Of a stretch of DNA of 64,000 nucleotides, positions 25,885 through 36,617 are shown one piece after another. The number at the start of each line of letters is the position of its first letter. Positions within the stretch are counted from its first letter, which is position 1. The position numbers and the translations under genes were made by a program. Below the pieces are notes generated by a model. The model had not been told where the DNA came from, ran no database searches, and saw only the letters and a program-made list of their open reading frames with translations. Location: contig DASYDW010000062.1 in assembly GCA_036499395.1 (NCBI GenBank), positions 62,001-126,000 of the forward strand. The letters run 5' to 3'. Source of the DNA: Pirellulales bacterium (GTDB lineage: Bacteria > Planctomycetota > Planctomycetia > Pirellulales > JACPPG01).

Positions 25885-28479
25885 ATGACTGAAACGAAAT
25901 CATTTACTGGCCGACGAAGAAACCGTCGCACGCGGCGTAGTGTGCAAATCGTCGATCGCATTGCGCGCGGTCTGATCGCGGTCGGCGGTATCGGCACCGT
26001 AGTGGCCGTCTCGACGGTTTGTCTTTTCCTGGTGTGGGTCGTCGTTCCGCTGTTCCTGCCGGCCAGCGTCGGAGAGCCGAAAAAGGTCGACCTTGCGCCG
26101 GCGGTGGCTGCGGCCATTCATGTCGAGGTCGATGAATATCGCGTCCTGGGGTGGGCCATGTCCGCCGAAGGAGTCGTCAGCACGTTTCGCTTGGATACCG
26201 GCGAAGTCATTGACGAGAAACCCCTCTTTCCCGAGCAACCTCCCACCGCCTGGACGTTCGGCATCGGCGGGCGCGAGGCGGTGTGCGGCTTCGCCGACGG
26301 CTCGGTCCGCACCGTCAAGCTGGGCTTTCTGACAACGTTTCCCGCGGTCGCCGATTTGCCGGCCGATATTGCCGAGTTGCCCGCTGGTAAGACGACGGTG
26401 CATGACCATGGGCTGCTTTCGCGGACCAAACAAGGACAGCTGCGATTGCAAACGATGCGCGCGACCGTGGCGGACCCAATCGTCCCGGCTGGCACGGCCG
26501 CTGTGGTATGCGTCGATTCCTCCTCGCGGCCGACGGGACGAGTGTCGGGCGTTTTTGCCGCCGACGGGCAACTCACATTGCACGGCACGCGTCGCCGGCA
26601 GACGTTATTGCGCGAGACGATCGATTCGCAGAACTTCAACGTGAACGTGCCGTACACGGCCCCCGCCGATCACGGACCGCCGAAGCATCTGCTGGTTTCC
26701 GGCCAGGCAGATAACCTGTACCTGATCTGGGGTGACGGGGTTCTGCTGCGTTACGACATTCGCGATCTCAACCAGCCGCGGCTGGCCGAACAGGTTGACC
26801 TGCTCGTCGAGCCGGATCAGTCGATCACCTCGCTCTCCTTCCTGCCGGGAAAAACAACGCTAGTGGTCGGCGATTCGCTGGGCTATATCTGTGCGTGGTT
26901 TCCCGCGCGTTCCGCCGAAGCGCGTACGGTCGACGGTGCCATCTTGATCGCTGCGCATGAAATGTCGACCGGAAAGAAGACAGCCGTCACTTCGCTGGCC
27001 ACTTCGTTACGAACGCGGTTAATCGCCGCCGGTTATCAGGATGGCAGTTTCCGAGTCTTCCAGTCGACGAGCGACCGCTGCCTGATCGAGGCGGCGACAA
27101 GCGACGATGTGCCACTGCGGCTGGTCACGTTCTCTCCCAAGGGGGACGCCCTGATTGGACTTGAAGGCAATGCCGCGTGGCAGTGGCCGCTCTCGACCGG
27201 ATTTCCCGAGGTGTCGCTGCGCACCTTGTTCGGTGCCGTGTGGTACGAAGGCTATGACGCACCCCGCCATGTCTGGCAATCGACCGGAGGTGGCGATGAT
27301 TTCGAGCCCAAGCTGGGCATGGGGCCGCTCGTGTTCGGCACGATCAAGGCCACGGTTTATTCGCTGCTCTTCGCGGTTCCGCTCGCGCTGTTGTCCGCGA
27401 TTTACAGCAGTGAGTTTCTGCACCCACGCGTCAAATCTCGCATCAAGCCGGCGATCGAAATGATGGCCAGCCTGCCCAGCGTGGTGTTGGGTTTCGTGGC
27501 GGCGCTGGTCGTGGCCCCTTATGTCGAGAAGGTCTTTCCGGCGGTGCTAGCCGGCGTGGCGGTTGTCCCCTTTACCTATCTGTTGGCGGCGCATCTGTGG
27601 CAACTTTTGCCGGCGCGAGTCGGATTGCTACTCGCACGCTGGCGATTCGCCTTCATCTGCGCGACGCTTCCGGTCGGCGTGGTCGCTTCCGCCGTTGTAG
27701 GCCCGCTTGTCGAGCGAATCCTCTTCGACGGCGATCTGCGTTCTTGGCTCGACGGTCAGACCGGTAGTGGCGTCGGCGGATGGATCGTGTTGTTATTGCC
27801 GCTGTCGGCCATGGTGACCGCGCTGGTCATTTCGCGGCGGGTCAATCCACTATTGCGAAAACGGCTGCGCGGGGCCAGCCGTGCGTCGCGCGCCGTGCTG
27901 GAGCTTGGCAAATTCTTCGCCGCGGTGTTGGTCACCGTGGCCGGCGCCGCGGCCGTGGGGCTGCTGCTCGACTCGTTGCTGATCGATCCGCGCGGACTGG
28001 TCCTTAGCACGTACGTGCAGCGCAACGCACTGGTCGTCGGCTTTGTGATGGGCTTTGCCATCATTCCTTTGATCTACACAATTGCCGATGACGCGCTGTC
28101 GACGGTCCCCGGCCATTTGCGATCGGCTTCGTTGGGCGCCGGCGCCACGCCGTGGCAAACCGCGATCCGTGTGATCATTCCCACCGCCATGAGCGGGCTG
28201 TTCTCCGCGGTTATGATCGGCCTGGGCCGCGCCGTGGGCGAAACCATGATCGTGTTGATGGCCGCCGGCAATACACCGATCCTTGATTGGAACATTTTCA
28301 ACGGGTTTCAAACTCTCTCGGCCAGCATCGCCACCGAGCTGCCCGAGGCCGTGCAAGGCAGCGCCCACTATCGCACACTGTTCGTGGCGGCGTTGGCCTT
28401 GTTCGTGATTACGTTTATCGTCAACACGATCGCCGAAGCCGTCCGCCTGCGCTTTCGCCGGAGGGCCTATGAGCTCTAA
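25885..28479 (+). CDS. pstC: Phosphate ABC transporter permease PstC with periplasmic beta-propeller insert
   Basis: This 864-residue protein is much longer than the usual PstC (about 320). TM1 is near residues 25-58. About 400 residues of WD40/propeller-like sequence follow (repeats such as GREAVCGFADGSVRTVKLG and AAGYQDGSFRVFQS). The ABC permease domain comes next (about 475-864), with the EAA loop near 746-770 (SLGAGATPWQTAIRV). The ATG at 25885 is 19 bases after pstS; it overlaps pstA by 11 bases. Extended PstC proteins are also known in gammaproteobacteria such as Pseudomonas. The propeller probably sits in the periplasm and could touch PstS or a sensor; that is inference. Confidence 0.88.
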   Translation: MTETKSFTGRRRNRRTRRSVQIVDRIARGLIAVGGIGTVVAVSTVCLFLVWVVVPLFLPASVGEPKKVDLAPAVAAAIHVEVDEYRVLGWAMSAEGVVSTFRLDTGEVIDEKPLFPEQPPTAWTFGIGGREAVCGFADGSVRTVKLGFLTTFPAVADLPADIAELPAGKTTVHDHGLLSRTKQGQLRLQTMRATVADPIVPAGTAAVVCVDSSSRPTGRVSGVFAADGQLTLHGTRRRQTLLRETIDSQNFNVNVPYTAPADHGPPKHLLVSGQADNLYLIWGDGVLLRYDIRDLNQPRLAEQVDLLVEPDQSITSLSFLPGKTTLVVGDSLGYICAWFPARSAEARTVDGAILIAAHEMSTGKKTAVTSLATSLRTRLIAAGYQDGSFRVFQSTSDRCLIEAATSDDVPLRLVTFSPKGDALIGLEGNAAWQWPLSTGFPEVSLRTLFGAVWYEGYDAPRHVWQSTGGGDDFEPKLGMGPLVFGTIKATVYSLLFAVPLALLSAIYSSEFLHPRVKSRIKPAIEMMASLPSVVLGFVAALVVAPYVEKVFPAVLAGVAVVPFTYLLAAHLWQLLPARVGLLLARWRFAFICATLPVGVVASAVVGPLVERILFDGDLRSWLDGQTGSGVGGWIVLLLPLSAMVTALVISRRVNPLLRKRLRGASRASRAVLELGKFFAAVLVTVAGAAAVGLLLDSLLIDPRGLVLSTYVQRNALVVGFVMGFAIIPLIYTIADDALSTVPGHLRSASLGAGATPWQTAIRVIIPTAMSGLFSAVMIGLGRAVGETMIVLMAAGNTPILDWNIFNGFQTLSASIATELPEAVQGSAHYRTLFVAALALFVITFIVNTIAEAVRLRFRRRAYEL

Positions 28480-30247
28480 CCTGGCAACGCCCGAAGCACA
28501 GCGCCCGGCCAGTCCTGGGCACGCGTCGCTCGCACGGCCTCGTCGTGGCCGATCGGGCAGCACCGTACTGGCCAACGGCGAGCCGATGATTTGGCTCACC
28601 GGCGGAGCACTGGCCGTGGCACTGGCCATGATTGTCGGTCTGTTGGTGCTGGTCTTGGTGCGCGGACTGTCGACCTTCTGGCCGCAGCCGCTGGTTGAAT
28701 TGCACACCGCCGTCGGACAAAAGTTGCTGGGCGAAGAAACCCGGCGCGAGACGTACCGCCCTGGCGAGCAACTGCTCGCCGAACGCCCGGCCGAGGATGC
28801 CGCGCGCATTCGCGCCGCGATCGAAGCGAATCACGGCAATGCCGCTCGCCGGCTGGTGCGGACCGGCAACTACGATCTGACCGCCAAGCATTTTCAATGG
28901 ATCGACGAAGCATTGATCGTCGACGAGTCCGCGCCGAAGTGGGCTGTCACGCTCGAACGCCTTTCCTGGGGCCGATTCTTTGGCGTGCCGCAGGCCTTGC
29001 TCGTCGACGGCCAGGCCGTGGCGTCGGGCTCGGCCGAGGTTTGGGATAGTTTTCATGCACTGCATCCGGCCGTGCGCGAGCGTTGGCGCTCCCGCGTGCG
29101 GCTGGCCAAGCACGAGCTTGGTGCCGTCAACCGGCGCAAGAATGCCGCGCGATTGGCGGTGCTGGCTGCGAAGTTGGAGCATGGCGCAGATTCGCCGCAG
29201 CATGCAGCCGCGCTCGAAGAACAAACGCACCTGGCCGACCGCGAAGAGGCCGAGAACGCCCGCATCACCGCCGAGATCGCGGCGCTGGACGCCGAGAACG
29301 CGCGCTATCAGATGCGACTGACGACGGTCGACGGGCAAGAGAAGCTAATACCACTCGAACAAATCGTGCGAGCTTACGCCCCCAACCGCATGGGTTGGTT
29401 CGGCAAACTGGGCGTCTATCTTGCTCGCTGGTGGGAATTTCTCTCCGACGAACCGCGCGAGGCCAATAGCGAAGGGGGCGTCTTCCCCGCGATCTGGGGC
29501 ACCGTGGCGATGACGCTGATCATGTCGATCGCGGTCGTTCCGTTTGGCGTGTTGGCTGCGCTCTACATGCGCGAGTATGCCCGCAAGGGGCCGCTGGTCA
29601 GCATTCTGAGAATTGCGATCAACAACCTGGCCGGTGTACCGAGCATCGTGTTCGGCGTCTTCGGCCTTGGGTTTTTCTGCTACGCCGTGGGCGTGCAAGT
29701 CGATCAGCTTTTCTTCACCACGCAACTGGCGGAAAACACGCCTACCTTTGGCACGGGCGGAATTCTGTGGGCCTCGTTGACGCTGGCCCTGCTGACTTTG
29801 CCGGTCGTCATTGTGACGACCGAAGAAGCGTTGGCGGCGGTGCCGGGCTCGATGCGTGAAGGTTCGTACGCGTGCGGCGCTAGCAAATGGCAGACCATCT
29901 GGCGAATCGTGCTGCCGCGCGCCTTGCCCGGTGTAATGACCGGCATGATACTGGCGATTGCTCGGGGAGCCGGCGAAGTGGCGCCACTGATGTTGGTCGG
30001 CGCGATGAAGTCAGCCCCGGAATTACCGATCGACGGCATTTTTCCGTTCGTGCATCCCCCACGCAGTTTCATGCACTTGGGTTTCCACCTGTATGATCTC
30101 GGTTTCCATAGTCAGAATAGCGAAGCGGCGCGTCCGATGGTCTTCACCACGGCCCTGTTGCTGATTGCCATTATCGCGGTATTGAACATCACGGCCGTTC
30201 GCCTGCGAAATCGCTTACGCAAACGATTCGGAGCCAATCAGGCTTGA
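28469..30247 (+). CDS. pstA: Phosphate ABC transporter permease PstA with large periplasmic insert
   Basis: The 592-residue protein is about twice the usual PstA length. TM1 is near residues 32-62, then an extra region of roughly 260 residues. The insert includes a charged probable coiled coil (about 200-275, rich in E/A/L/R) and a segment [17 protein letters not shown]. The permease domain follows (about 335-592), with its EAA loop [20 protein letters not shown]. The insert position matches the extended PstA (DUF3333-type) of some proteobacteria, but I cannot confirm homology. It pairs with PstC to form the membrane channel. Its stop overlaps the TTG start of pstB. Confidence 0.9.
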   Translation: MSSNLATPEAQRPASPGHASLARPRRGRSGSTVLANGEPMIWLTGGALAVALAMIVGLLVLVLVRGLSTFWPQPLVELHTAVGQKLLGEETRRETYRPGEQLLAERPAEDAARIRAAIEANHGNAARRLVRTGNYDLTAKHFQWIDEALIVDESAPKWAVTLERLSWGRFFGVPQALLVDGQAVASGSAEVWDSFHALHPAVRERWRSRVRLAKHELGAVNRRKNAARLAVLAAKLEHGADSPQHAAALEEQTHLADREEAENARITAEIAALDAENARYQMRLTTVDGQEKLIPLEQIVRAYAPNRMGWFGKLGVYLARWWEFLSDEPREANSEGGVFPAIWGTVAMTLIMSIAVVPFGVLAALYMREYARKGPLVSILRIAINNLAGVPSIVFGVFGLGFFCYAVGVQVDQLFFTTQLAENTPTFGTGGILWASLTLALLTLPVVIVTTEEALAAVPGSMREGSYACGASKWQTIWRIVLPRALPGVMTGMILAIARGAGEVAPLMLVGAMKSAPELPIDGIFPFVHPPRSFMHLGFHLYDLGFHSQNSEAARPMVFTTALLLIAIIAVLNITAVRLRNRLRKRFGANQA

Positions 30248-30248
30248 G

Positions 30249-30279
30249 CCGGAGTTTATCTCGTGACGGAGCTTATCTC

Positions 30280-30282
<3 letters not shown>
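30249..30282 (+). repeat. 17-bp tandem near-duplication at the pstB start
   Basis: GGAGTTTATCTCGTGAC is followed directly by GGAGCTTATCTCGTGAC, with one mismatch. Each copy contains a GGAG and a GTG eight bases later. The second GTG is in frame with pstB; the first opens a six-codon frame. Confidence 0.7.
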
Positions 30283-31221
<939 letters not shown>

Positions 31222-31239
31222 GCTCCTCGGTCTCGCGCA

Positions 31240-31899
31240 ATGTCGAAGCATCTACAGCATCAAATCGAGGCCCTCAAGCAAAAGATCTTGCTCGTAGGGA
31301 CGCTGGTCGAAGACGCCATCGCCAAGGCCATCTCGGCGCTGGTGAATCGCAACGGCGACCTGGCCCGTGGCATCATCGAGCGCGATTCCGAGATCGACCG
31401 GATGGAGGTCGACGTCGAGGAAGAATGCCTGAAGGTGCTGGCCCTGTATCAGCCAGTGGCCGCGGACCTGCGCTTCGTCGTGGCTGTGCTGAAGATCAAC
31501 AACGACCTGGAACGCATGGGTGACCTGGCCCGCAACATTGCGAAGCGCGTGGCGTATCTGGCCTCGCACGAGCGTGTCGAATTGCCGGCCGAGTTCCGTG
31601 GGATGGCGGCCAAGGCGCAGTCGATGGTGCGCCGCAGCCTGGACGCGCTGGTGAATCGGGATACCTTGATCGCCCGGCAGATTCGTGACGACGACGACGA
31701 AGTCGATGCCATGCAGCGCGTCATTCGCGATCGCATTCAAGACCAGATGCGGCAATCGCCCGATAAGCTCGAGCTGTACATGCGGCTGCTCTCGGTGTCG
31801 CGTCACTTGGAACGTCTGGCCGACATGGCCACGAACGTCGCCGAGGACGTGATCTACATGGTCGAAGGGGACATCGTCCGCCATCGCAACGGCGAGTGA
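31240..31899 (+). CDS. phoU: Phosphate transport regulator PhoU
   Basis: The 219-residue all-helical protein has two PhoU repeats. Each carries the acidic metal-binding pattern (RDSEIDRMEVDVEEE in the first, RDDDDEVDAMQ in the second), and NNDLERMGDLARNIAKR and SRHLERLADMATNVAE follow them. PhoU links the Pst transporter to PhoR and keeps the regulon off when phosphate is plentiful. It closes the locus 18 bases after pstB. Confidence 0.95.
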   Translation: MSKHLQHQIEALKQKILLVGTLVEDAIAKAISALVNRNGDLARGIIERDSEIDRMEVDVEEECLKVLALYQPVAADLRFVVAVLKINNDLERMGDLARNIAKRVAYLASHERVELPAEFRGMAAKAQSMVRRSLDALVNRDTLIARQIRDDDDEVDAMQRVIRDRIQDQMRQSPDKLELYMRLLSVSRHLERLADMATNVAEDVIYMVEGDIVRHRNGE

Positions 31900-32202
31900 C
31901 CGACGGCATGGCTCTAGTGCTTTATTCTGTAAATACTCTGTAACCGTGCTCTTCGAGCCCGAACTAACGTCGGACAAGACCGGCCTCGCCGAGGCCAGCT
32001 ACAGTGAATAAGTTCCGGCGGCCCAGTTCGGCCGCGTGCTCTAAATCCCGTCGCATTTGGCGTTACGGCCGATTGTTGTCCCGCGCTCTACCGCGGCGTA
32101 GACTACCAGCGAGCCTGTACGTCGTCATTCGATGGATTCACAGAACGCGGGCTCTCGGGCATTTCCGTACGTCACATTCCGCTTCGACAAGGAACCACTT
32201 CC
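31900..32202. other. Intergenic region after phoU
   Basis: There is no gene in this 303-base gap. It contains the composite palindromic element at 31938-32004 and the upstream region of the propeller gene. Confidence 0.6.
31938..32004. repeat. GTAGC/GCTAC palindromic element, second copy
   Basis: The ends CTGTAAC and GCTACAG pair imperfectly. The right half, CCGGCCTCGCCGAGGCCAGCTAC, matches the right half of the element at 12013-12112 (CCGGCCTTGCAGAGGCCAGC). The left half (GTGCTCTTCGAGCCCGA) is a degenerate version of its left hairpin. Confidence 0.6.
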
Positions 32203-33588
32203 ATGAAGCGTGCTTTCTTCTTATTGGTCGTGTGTCTGGGACTTGCGGCGCCGGCGCTCGCGGACGAAGGGTCTAACTGGCCGCAGTTGCGCGGGAGCAA
32301 ATCGTTGGGCGTCCCCGAAGGGGACACGGCCAAGCTGCCCGACACCTGGAGCACGACCGACAACGTGCTGTGGAAGACCGACTTGCCCGGCCGCGGCTGG
32401 TCGTCTCCGGTGGTGTGGGGGAATAAGGTCTTTCTCAGCACGGTCGTCAATCTGGGAGATTCCGAGGCGCCGAAGAAAGGACTTTATTTCGGTGGCGATC
32501 GTCCCAAGCCTTCCGAATCGCCGCATCAGTGGAAGGTGTACTGCCTGGACCTGAAGTCGGGCTCGGTGCTGTGGGACCGCACGGCCCACGAGGCGCCACC
32601 GCAAAGCTCGATTCATCTGAAGAATAGCTACGCGTCCGAAACGCCCGTCACCGACGGTCGCCGCGTTTACGTCTACTTCGGCAACGTCGGCTTGTACTGC
32701 TACGACCTGGAAGGCAAAGAGATCTGGAGCCAGAAGTGGACGCCGCACAAAACACGATTGGGCTGGGGGACCGCGGCCTCGCCGGTGCTCTACAAAGATC
32801 GTTTGTACGTCATCAACGATAACGAAGACGAATCCTTCCTGGTCTGCCTCGACGCCGCCACCGGCGAACAAATCTGGCGCGTCGAACGGGACGAGAAAAG
32901 CAATTGGGCCACGCCGTTCATCTGGGAAAACGAACTGCGCACCGAGATCATCACGCCGGGCACCGGCAAAGTCCGCTCGTACGATCTCAACGGCAATTTG
33001 CTGTACGAGTTCGGCGGTATGTCGAGCATTACGATCGCCGTCCCCTACGCGCAAGATGGCCTGCTGTACGTCAGCTCGGGCTATGTGATGGACAAGAAGA
33101 AGCCGCTAATGGCGCTGAAGCCCGGCGCGGCGGGCGATATCAGCCTGGCCGACGATCAAACCAGCAATGACTTCATCGTCTGGTGCCAGAAGGATGCCGC
33201 TCCCTACAACCCGACCTCGATTATCTACAAAGGATTGCTGTACGTGCTGCTCGATCGGGGCTTCTTTTCGTGCTACGACTCGCACACCGGCGAGATGATC
33301 TACGACAAGCAGCGCCTGCCCGAGGGAAAGGCCTTTACCTCGTCCCCGTGGGCCTACAACGACGAAATCTTTTGCGCGAACGAAGATGGTAAGACGTTTG
33401 TGATCAAAGCTGGTCGCGAGTTCGAAATCCTCCGCACCAACGACCTGGCCGAAGATGACATGTGCATGGCCACGCCGGCGATCACGGGGGACAAAGTGCT
33501 GCTGCGCACCGCGGCGCGGTTGTACTGCCTGCAAAAAGGGGCGAAGCTTAAGGACGCGCCGGCGGGCAAAGCTGCGGTTGAAAAATAA
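32203..33588 (+). CDS. Secreted PQQ-type beta-propeller protein
   Basis: The 461-residue protein has a signal peptide (cleavage after ALA, near residue 21) and repeated propeller blades with the PQQ-like tryptophan motif (VYCLDLKSGSVLWDR, LVCLDAATGEQIWRVER, FSCYDSHTGEMIYDKQ). It starts with NWPQLRG, the usual opening of the planctomycete PQQ-like propeller family. Such proteins are often periplasmic and resemble BamB, but most are not enzymes that bind PQQ. The function is undetermined. It appears monocistronic. Confidence 0.85.
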   Translation: MKRAFFLLVVCLGLAAPALADEGSNWPQLRGSKSLGVPEGDTAKLPDTWSTTDNVLWKTDLPGRGWSSPVVWGNKVFLSTVVNLGDSEAPKKGLYFGGDRPKPSESPHQWKVYCLDLKSGSVLWDRTAHEAPPQSSIHLKNSYASETPVTDGRRVYVYFGNVGLYCYDLEGKEIWSQKWTPHKTRLGWGTAASPVLYKDRLYVINDNEDESFLVCLDAATGEQIWRVERDEKSNWATPFIWENELRTEIITPGTGKVRSYDLNGNLLYEFGGMSSITIAVPYAQDGLLYVSSGYVMDKKKPLMALKPGAAGDISLADDQTSNDFIVWCQKDAAPYNPTSIIYKGLLYVLLDRGFFSCYDSHTGEMIYDKQRLPEGKAFTSSPWAYNDEIFCANEDGKTFVIKAGREFEILRTNDLAEDDMCMATPAITGDKVLLRTAARLYCLQKGAKLKDAPAGKAAVEK

Positions 33589-33655
33589 CGGCCACCCGTG
33601 ACCTCGCCGAAACATTCTCCGCCAAGTCACGTCGGTTCCCGAATGGGCGCGATCG

Positions 33656-34390
33656 CTATTCTTTTGTCTGCTTGCGCACCCATTTGCCGACGGCTTCGCG
33701 AAACTCGGGCTTCATCACGCAACTGATGTGTCCGGCGTTTTCGATTTCGACCACCGGCCAATCGGGGCGCGCCGCGCGCAGCGGCGTGACGTACAATCGC
33801 AGGACAGGATCGCGCTGGCCGACGATGACCTCGGTAGGAATCTTGATCGCTTTGAGTTCGGCTTCGGTAACCGCCAGCTTGCCCATGGAATGAATGAATT
33901 CGGGCGGGGTTCGGCTGGTTCCTCGGCCCGGCATGCGCTCCCAGGTTTGCTGCAGCCGGCTTCCTTCGCGTAGCCAGCCCATGCCACCGACCGTGGCCGA
34001 GATAACGCGATCGGGGTACATCGCCATCATCTTCACGGCGATCATGCCACCCAGCGAATAGCCGACGATGTGTGCCTGCCTGATCTTCAAATGGTCGAGT
34101 AGCGCCACGACGTCCTTCACGACTTGGACGCCGTATGCTTTTTCATCCGCAGGTTTGTCCGACTGCCCGTGGCCTGGCAGATCGAGAGCGATTACCTGAT
34201 GATCTCGGGCCAGGTCGGCGAAGATGCCGGGGCCCATCCAGTTGAGCTTGGCGCTGGAATGTAATCCATGGATCAAGACTACCGGCTCGCCGTGCCCTTC
34301 GACGTAGTAGCGGATGTTGATGCCATCGACGGCGAACGTTTGCCCCTGTGGTGCTGCGAGCAAGCAACTCAGTAAGTGGAGCATCACCAT
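33656..34390 (-). CDS. Secreted alpha/beta hydrolase
   Basis: The 244-residue protein has a short hydrophobic signal (LHLLSCLLAAPQGQT). The hydrolase blocks are the oxyanion-side HGLHSSAK, the nucleophile elbow GYSLGG, the acid in VGQRDPVLRLY and the His in NAGHISCVM, so the Ser-Asp-His triad is complete. I chose the ATG at 34390 because GAGGTAAT lies just upstream; the longer frame to 34492 has no RBS. The substrate is unknown; esters or lactones are typical for the family. Confidence 0.85.
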   Translation of the reverse strand: MVMLHLLSCLLAAPQGQTFAVDGINIRYYVEGHGEPVVLIHGLHSSAKLNWMGPGIFADLARDHQVIALDLPGHGQSDKPADEKAYGVQVVKDVVALLDHLKIRQAHIVGYSLGGMIAVKMMAMYPDRVISATVGGMGWLREGSRLQQTWERMPGRGTSRTPPEFIHSMGKLAVTEAELKAIKIPTEVIVGQRDPVLRLYVTPLRAARPDWPVVEIENAGHISCVMKPEFREAVGKWVRKQTKE

Positions 34391-34555
34391 CGTATTACCT
34401 CGCGACCGCCCATTGAAAATATAGATCGGCGGCGCCAAAAAGTCGCGACCTGTGCGGTTCCCCAGCCCAGTCGCGTTTTGTCCGGCGTCCAAAAGGGACG
34501 AAGTTTAAGGCCGATGCCCCCGCGAAATAGATCTTCGTACAACGATTCGTGCGAG

Positions 34556-35251
34556 CTACTTCAGTATCTCGACGAGGGGTTCGACGAGCATGTCGGCGAT
34601 GATTTGTTGCCCGGCAGGGTTGGGATGCATTCCGTCGGTAAAATAGTCGTTTAGGTCAGCGCCTTCGATTGCGAGTTCAGCGAATCGTTGATAGACGTCG
34701 ATCAAATCCGAACTTGCTCCCCCTTCGCCCACCAGCGAACGCACGACGTCCACATACGGCTTCAAAGCGCGATTCCGTTCCGGCGGGTACATAGGCGCGA
34801 TCGCGGGATTCGGTGTCATGATCGTGACGCTGATACCGCATGCCGTCAGCATAACGCACATTCTTTGAAGGTTCTGCCGGTATTCCTCGACGCTTAGGCG
34901 CGACGTTGTGCGACCTTCGTCGATCCACGAGTCGTTCAGGCCGAACATCATCACGACGTGATGCGGCTTCTTCGCGAGCACGTCGTTGTCAAAGCGGCGC
35001 AGGGCGTCTGCCGTTGTGTTTCCACCGACACCAGCGTTGATGATCTCGACGTCAATCTTCCTTGCCCGAAGCATTTTCTCCAGACGCACACAAAACGTCT
35101 GGTCTTCGTTGACGCCTGGTCGCACTGCCTTGGTTACAGAATCACCCAAGCAGACAATGCGGACAGTCTCGGCCGCTGCGAATGGCGACGAACCAAGGAC
35201 AATCGCAAGCCAGGCCGCGTACAGCGATCGCATTCGTAAATTTGCGTTCAT
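34556..35251 (-). CDS. Secreted SGNH/GDSL hydrolase
   Basis: The 231-residue protein has a signal peptide (cleavage near SPFAAAE, residue 26). Block I is CLGDSVTK with the catalytic Ser, block II GVGGNTTADAL, block III FGLNDS, and the C-terminal DGMHPNPAG carries the Asp and His. Family members are esterases, lipases or carbohydrate deacetylases. The start at 35251 fits the signal peptide; the frame is open upstream but that part has no coding character. The 164-base gap to the hydrolase gene holds nothing clear. Confidence 0.87.
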   Translation of the reverse strand: MNANLRMRSLYAAWLAIVLGSSPFAAAETVRIVCLGDSVTKAVRPGVNEDQTFCVRLEKMLRARKIDVEIINAGVGGNTTADALRRFDNDVLAKKPHHVVMMFGLNDSWIDEGRTTSRLSVEEYRQNLQRMCVMLTACGISVTIMTPNPAIAPMYPPERNRALKPYVDVVRSLVGEGGASSDLIDVYQRFAELAIEGADLNDYFTDGMHPNPAGQQIIADMLVEPLVEILK

Positions 35252-35349
35252 TGGTTCTTTAGCGCCGATAGTCGTCTCGCATCGCTCGAAGTCGCGGCGG
35301 AGCGCCCGTCGGGCAGTTCGAAGGAGGTGACAGCAGAACTGCGACGGCT

Positions 35350-36513
35350 TTAGATCTCGCGCAGCGCGTCGACGATTTTCATTCGCGTGGCGCGGAGTGC
35401 CGGGAACAGGCCTCCCAGCATGCCGACGGTGGCCACGATGATCACAGCCAAGATCTGCACCGAGGGGCCGAAGCGGAAGTCGAAGGCCAATTCGCTGAAG
35501 GTCACCCAATTGGCGGTGCCGGTCGACATGCCGTTGAGCGGGATCGCCGCCAGGCAGCCCAGCAAACCACCGGCCAGGCACAGCGTCAAAGATTCGACCA
35601 TGAACGACACGAGGACTGTGCGGCGATTGAAGCCGAGCGCTCGCAAGGTGCCAATTTCACGGGCCCGCGAAGCGACGGCCGCATACATGGTGTTGGCCAC
35701 GGCGAAGACGGCACCAATCGAGAGGATGACGGCGATGAAGACACCGATCGCCTTGATGCCCATGCTCGATTTGGCTTGCTCGGCGAAATAGGCCGGCTCG
35801 CTGAGCGCGGCCAGGCCGAATTGCTCGTCGCTGCTGATGCGATCGGCCAACCGCAGCGCGTCATCAGCGCTATTGGCGCGCAGCTGCATTGATGAGCGGA
35901 TCGATTCGCGCTTGGTGGTCTGACCGAGGACTTCCAAGTCAGTCCACACTTCGGATTCGGTGGCGCTGTGTCCGGCTTCGAATAGGCCGACGATCATGAA
36001 CTTGTTGCCGAAGATGTCGAGTTCCTCGTCTAGTCCTGCGCCGGAAAACCGATTCGCCATTTGCCGGCTGGAGATCGCCTCGCGCACGCCAGGCTTGTTT
36101 TCCCGGCCGGCGACCAGCTTGAAGTTCGAACGCACTTCCCTGGCCAGCGGAGTGACGCCGCGGATAATCATGTTCGCGCTTGTATTGCCCGCGCGGCGCG
36201 GCGTGTTGACGACCACGACCAACTCGGGCGAGCAAATCTTGTCGCCATTGGCGTCCGAGGCGATGCCATCGAGCGCCGCCATTTCGCGGGCCGTGGATTC
36301 GTTGATGATGCTATTGGTTTCGGCCGTGGCCCCCTTGCGCATCACGATCAGGTCCAGCGGCTCGCCCGAGACGGCCAGCGTGTGGTCCAGACCGTCGGCC
36401 AGGCCGAAGGTCAACACGACAGCCCACACGACCAAGGCCGTGCCCAGAACGGTCATCAGCGAGCTGACCCAGCGGGCACGCAGGCTACGAATGTTGTATT
36501 TGATAGGAACCAC
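35350..36513 (-). CDS. FtsX/MacB-type ABC exporter permease, second subunit
   Basis: The 387-residue protein has four transmembrane segments in the MacB pattern: TM1 near residues 12-40 (LRARWVSSLMTVLGTALVVWAVV), a large periplasmic domain, then three C-terminal helices with the REIGTLRALGFNRRTV cytoplasmic loop that contacts the ATPase. I favour the GTG at 36513. The frame is open to 36564, but that segment lies in an intergenic repeat. With this start it is the same length as the other permease, suggesting ancient duplication. It is the last gene of the adaptor-ATPase-permease-permease operon. Confidence 0.87.
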   Translation of the reverse strand: MVPIKYNIRSLRARWVSSLMTVLGTALVVWAVVLTFGLADGLDHTLAVSGEPLDLIVMRKGATAETNSIINESTAREMAALDGIASDANGDKICSPELVVVVNTPRRAGNTSANMIIRGVTPLAREVRSNFKLVAGRENKPGVREAISSRQMANRFSGAGLDEELDIFGNKFMIVGLFEAGHSATESEVWTDLEVLGQTTKRESIRSSMQLRANSADDALRLADRISSDEQFGLAALSEPAYFAEQAKSSMGIKAIGVFIAVILSIGAVFAVANTMYAAVASRAREIGTLRALGFNRRTVLVSFMVESLTLCLAGGLLGCLAAIPLNGMSTGTANWVTFSELAFDFRFGPSVQILAVIIVATVGMLGGLFPALRATRMKIVDALREI

Positions 36514-36545
36514 GGGTTGACTCGTTCTGCTCAGGGAAAAAAGGC

Positions 36546-36612
36546 GTTTGTCCGCAAATTTCACAGATTACGTAGGTTTTTGGCGTCTATCTGCGTAGTC
36601 TGCGGATCATTC
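36546..36612. repeat. Intergenic TCCGCAGA-type palindromic repeat
   Basis: The left arm (TCCGCAAATTTCACAGATTACG) and right arm (CTGCGTAGTCTGCGGA) form an imperfect palindrome. The right part on the minus strand matches the segment at 3027-3056. It lies between the two permease genes. Confidence 0.5.
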
Positions 36613-36617
36613 ATTCT

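Noticed and set aside
34556..35581. A 341-residue version of the SGNH hydrolase
   Set aside because: The first 110 residues are Arg/His/Pro-rich shadow translation overlapping the permease gene. The signal peptide begins at 35251.
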